The notes beneath the pieces are model-generated. The model was not told where the DNA came from, ran no database searches, and saw only the letters and a list, made by a program, of their open reading frames with translations. Both the position numbers and the translations under genes were made by a program. DNA of 5,851 nucleotides from an uncultured Ruminococcus sp. (GTDB lineage: Bacteria; Bacillota_A; Clostridia; Oscillospirales; Ruminococcaceae): positions 1 through 5,851 of the forward strand of contig CALFMA010000725.1 in NCBI GenBank assembly GCA_937880065.1. Direction: 5' to 3'. Each line of letters begins with the position of its first letter. Positions within the stretch are counted from its first letter, which is position 1. Shown in pieces: positions 5,512 through 5,851 of the stretch.

Positions 5512-5544
5512 AGCTCCCCGAGATTTTCTCTTGGGGAGCTTTTT
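5512..5544 (+). terminator. Intrinsic terminator after gene 5
   Basis: Arms 5512-5523 and 5529-5540 pair over 12 positions. The outer eight are perfect (AGCTCCCC / GGGGAGCT), the inner four include one G-U, and the loop TTTTC is 5 nt. Five T (5540-5544) follow. This is the strongest terminator in the window, 40 nt after the gene 5 stop, and it closes the dockerin/anchor block. It lies 16 nt beyond the end of the convergent minus-strand gene; the AT-rich flank on the other side could let it work both ways, though less well. Confidence 0.9.
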
Positions 5545-5560
5545 GCGGTATTCTTAAAAA

Positions 5561-5851
5561 TTACTCATCGCTGTTTTTATACTCAATTCCCACATTTTTC
5601 AAAGTGCGGTTAATGGCATTTGTCCTTGTTCCGATGAGAGTTTCAAGGTCTTTATCAGCCATTCTGAGGCGATTTCTTGCAGATTCCAGAACATTTTCAA
5701 AGTTGGCAAATTCCGATTTTGCTTCTTCAAGAATTTTCTCTTTAATCAATCCCATCATGACTTCATCAAAATCATTTCCTCCAAGATTTTGATCTCCTCC
5801 ATTTGATGTAACTCTGATTCCTTCTTCTTCATTATAAACACATAGATCAAT
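5561..5851 (-). CDS. 3' end of an Hsp70-like / RmuC-tail gene, partial
   Basis: The minus-strand frame is open from the window edge (5851) to the TAA at 5563-5561: 96 residues, with the start outside. Its first ~30 residues read like the Hsp70/DnaK ATPase stretch after the phosphate loop: VTSNGGDQNLGGNDFDEVM, with LGGNDFD at 5765-5785 matching the family hallmark LGGxDFD. Instead of the rest of the Hsp70 ATPase lobe, the frame goes on with a charged helical tail (KSEFANFENVLESARNRL … LIGTRTNAINRTLKNV, the latter at 5591-5638). From memory this resembles the C-terminus of Firmicutes RmuC proteins (usual form LVGTRTRAIQRKLRxV). It is either a chimera with its junction near 5717-5734, a decayed gene fusion, or an Hsp70-like protein with an unusual tail. 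That it is coding is fairly sure; its identity is not. It converges on gene 5 and appears unrelated to the dockerin cluster. Confidence 0.65.
   Translation of the reverse strand: MDLCVYNEEEGIRVTSNGGDQNLGGNDFDEVMMGLIKEKILEEAKSEFANFENVLESARNRLRMADKDLETLIGTRTNAINRTLKNVGIEYKNSDE

Noticed and set aside
5604..5792. Plus-strand open frame opposite the partial minus-strand gene
   Set aside because: The minus strand carries recognisable family motifs through the same DNA and stays open to the window edge; the plus frame has none.

Overview
The window is AT-rich, low-GC Gram-positive DNA that most resembles a Ruminococcus (Oscillospiraceae) from a gut or rumen. This rests on four consecutive secreted proteins ending in dockerin modules of the 'SSDAS..LxEYSAxQTG … DSSDASxILxYYA…TGxxPTW' style, BspA/LRR_5-type leucine-rich repeats, strong AGGAGG ribosome binding sites, and a sortase-type C-terminal anchor. 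No catalytic domain (glycoside hydrolase, protease, esterase) is visible in any of the five exported proteins.

Layout, left to right. Bases 1-144 are non-coding and hold a near-consensus sigma-A promoter (P1). Genes 1 (145-1314) and 2 (1331-2428) are LRR_5-dockerin proteins 16 nt apart, presumably one transcript. A 92-nt gap carries promoter P2 with an extended -10 and a leader hairpin. Gene 3 (2521-3390) is a non-repetitive or LRR-cap-like ectodomain plus dockerin. Gene 4 (3409-4440) is another LRR_5-dockerin protein, 18 nt behind gene 3 and a close paralogue of gene 2. A 122-nt gap carries P3, a paralogous copy of P2. Gene 5 (4563-5471) has the same ectodomain as gene 3, but its C-terminus is a Thr-rich stalk plus SPKTG sorting signal instead of a dockerin. 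A strong hairpin terminator (5512-5544) closes the block. Convergent to it, the 3' end of another gene (5561-5851, minus strand) runs off the window. Its visible part joins an Hsp70-like motif (LGGxDFD) to a tail that reads like the C-terminus of RmuC.

How they may work together (inference): genes 1-4 would be exported and docked onto cohesins encoded elsewhere, while gene 5 would be covalently attached to peptidoglycan by sortase. Genes 3 and 5 carry one module on two alternative surface-attachment devices, and P2 and P3 share an identical 17-nt -35 block, so the two units are probably co-regulated. The set looks like a non-catalytic surface-display or adhesion cluster built by duplication and tail swapping, rather than an enzyme cluster.
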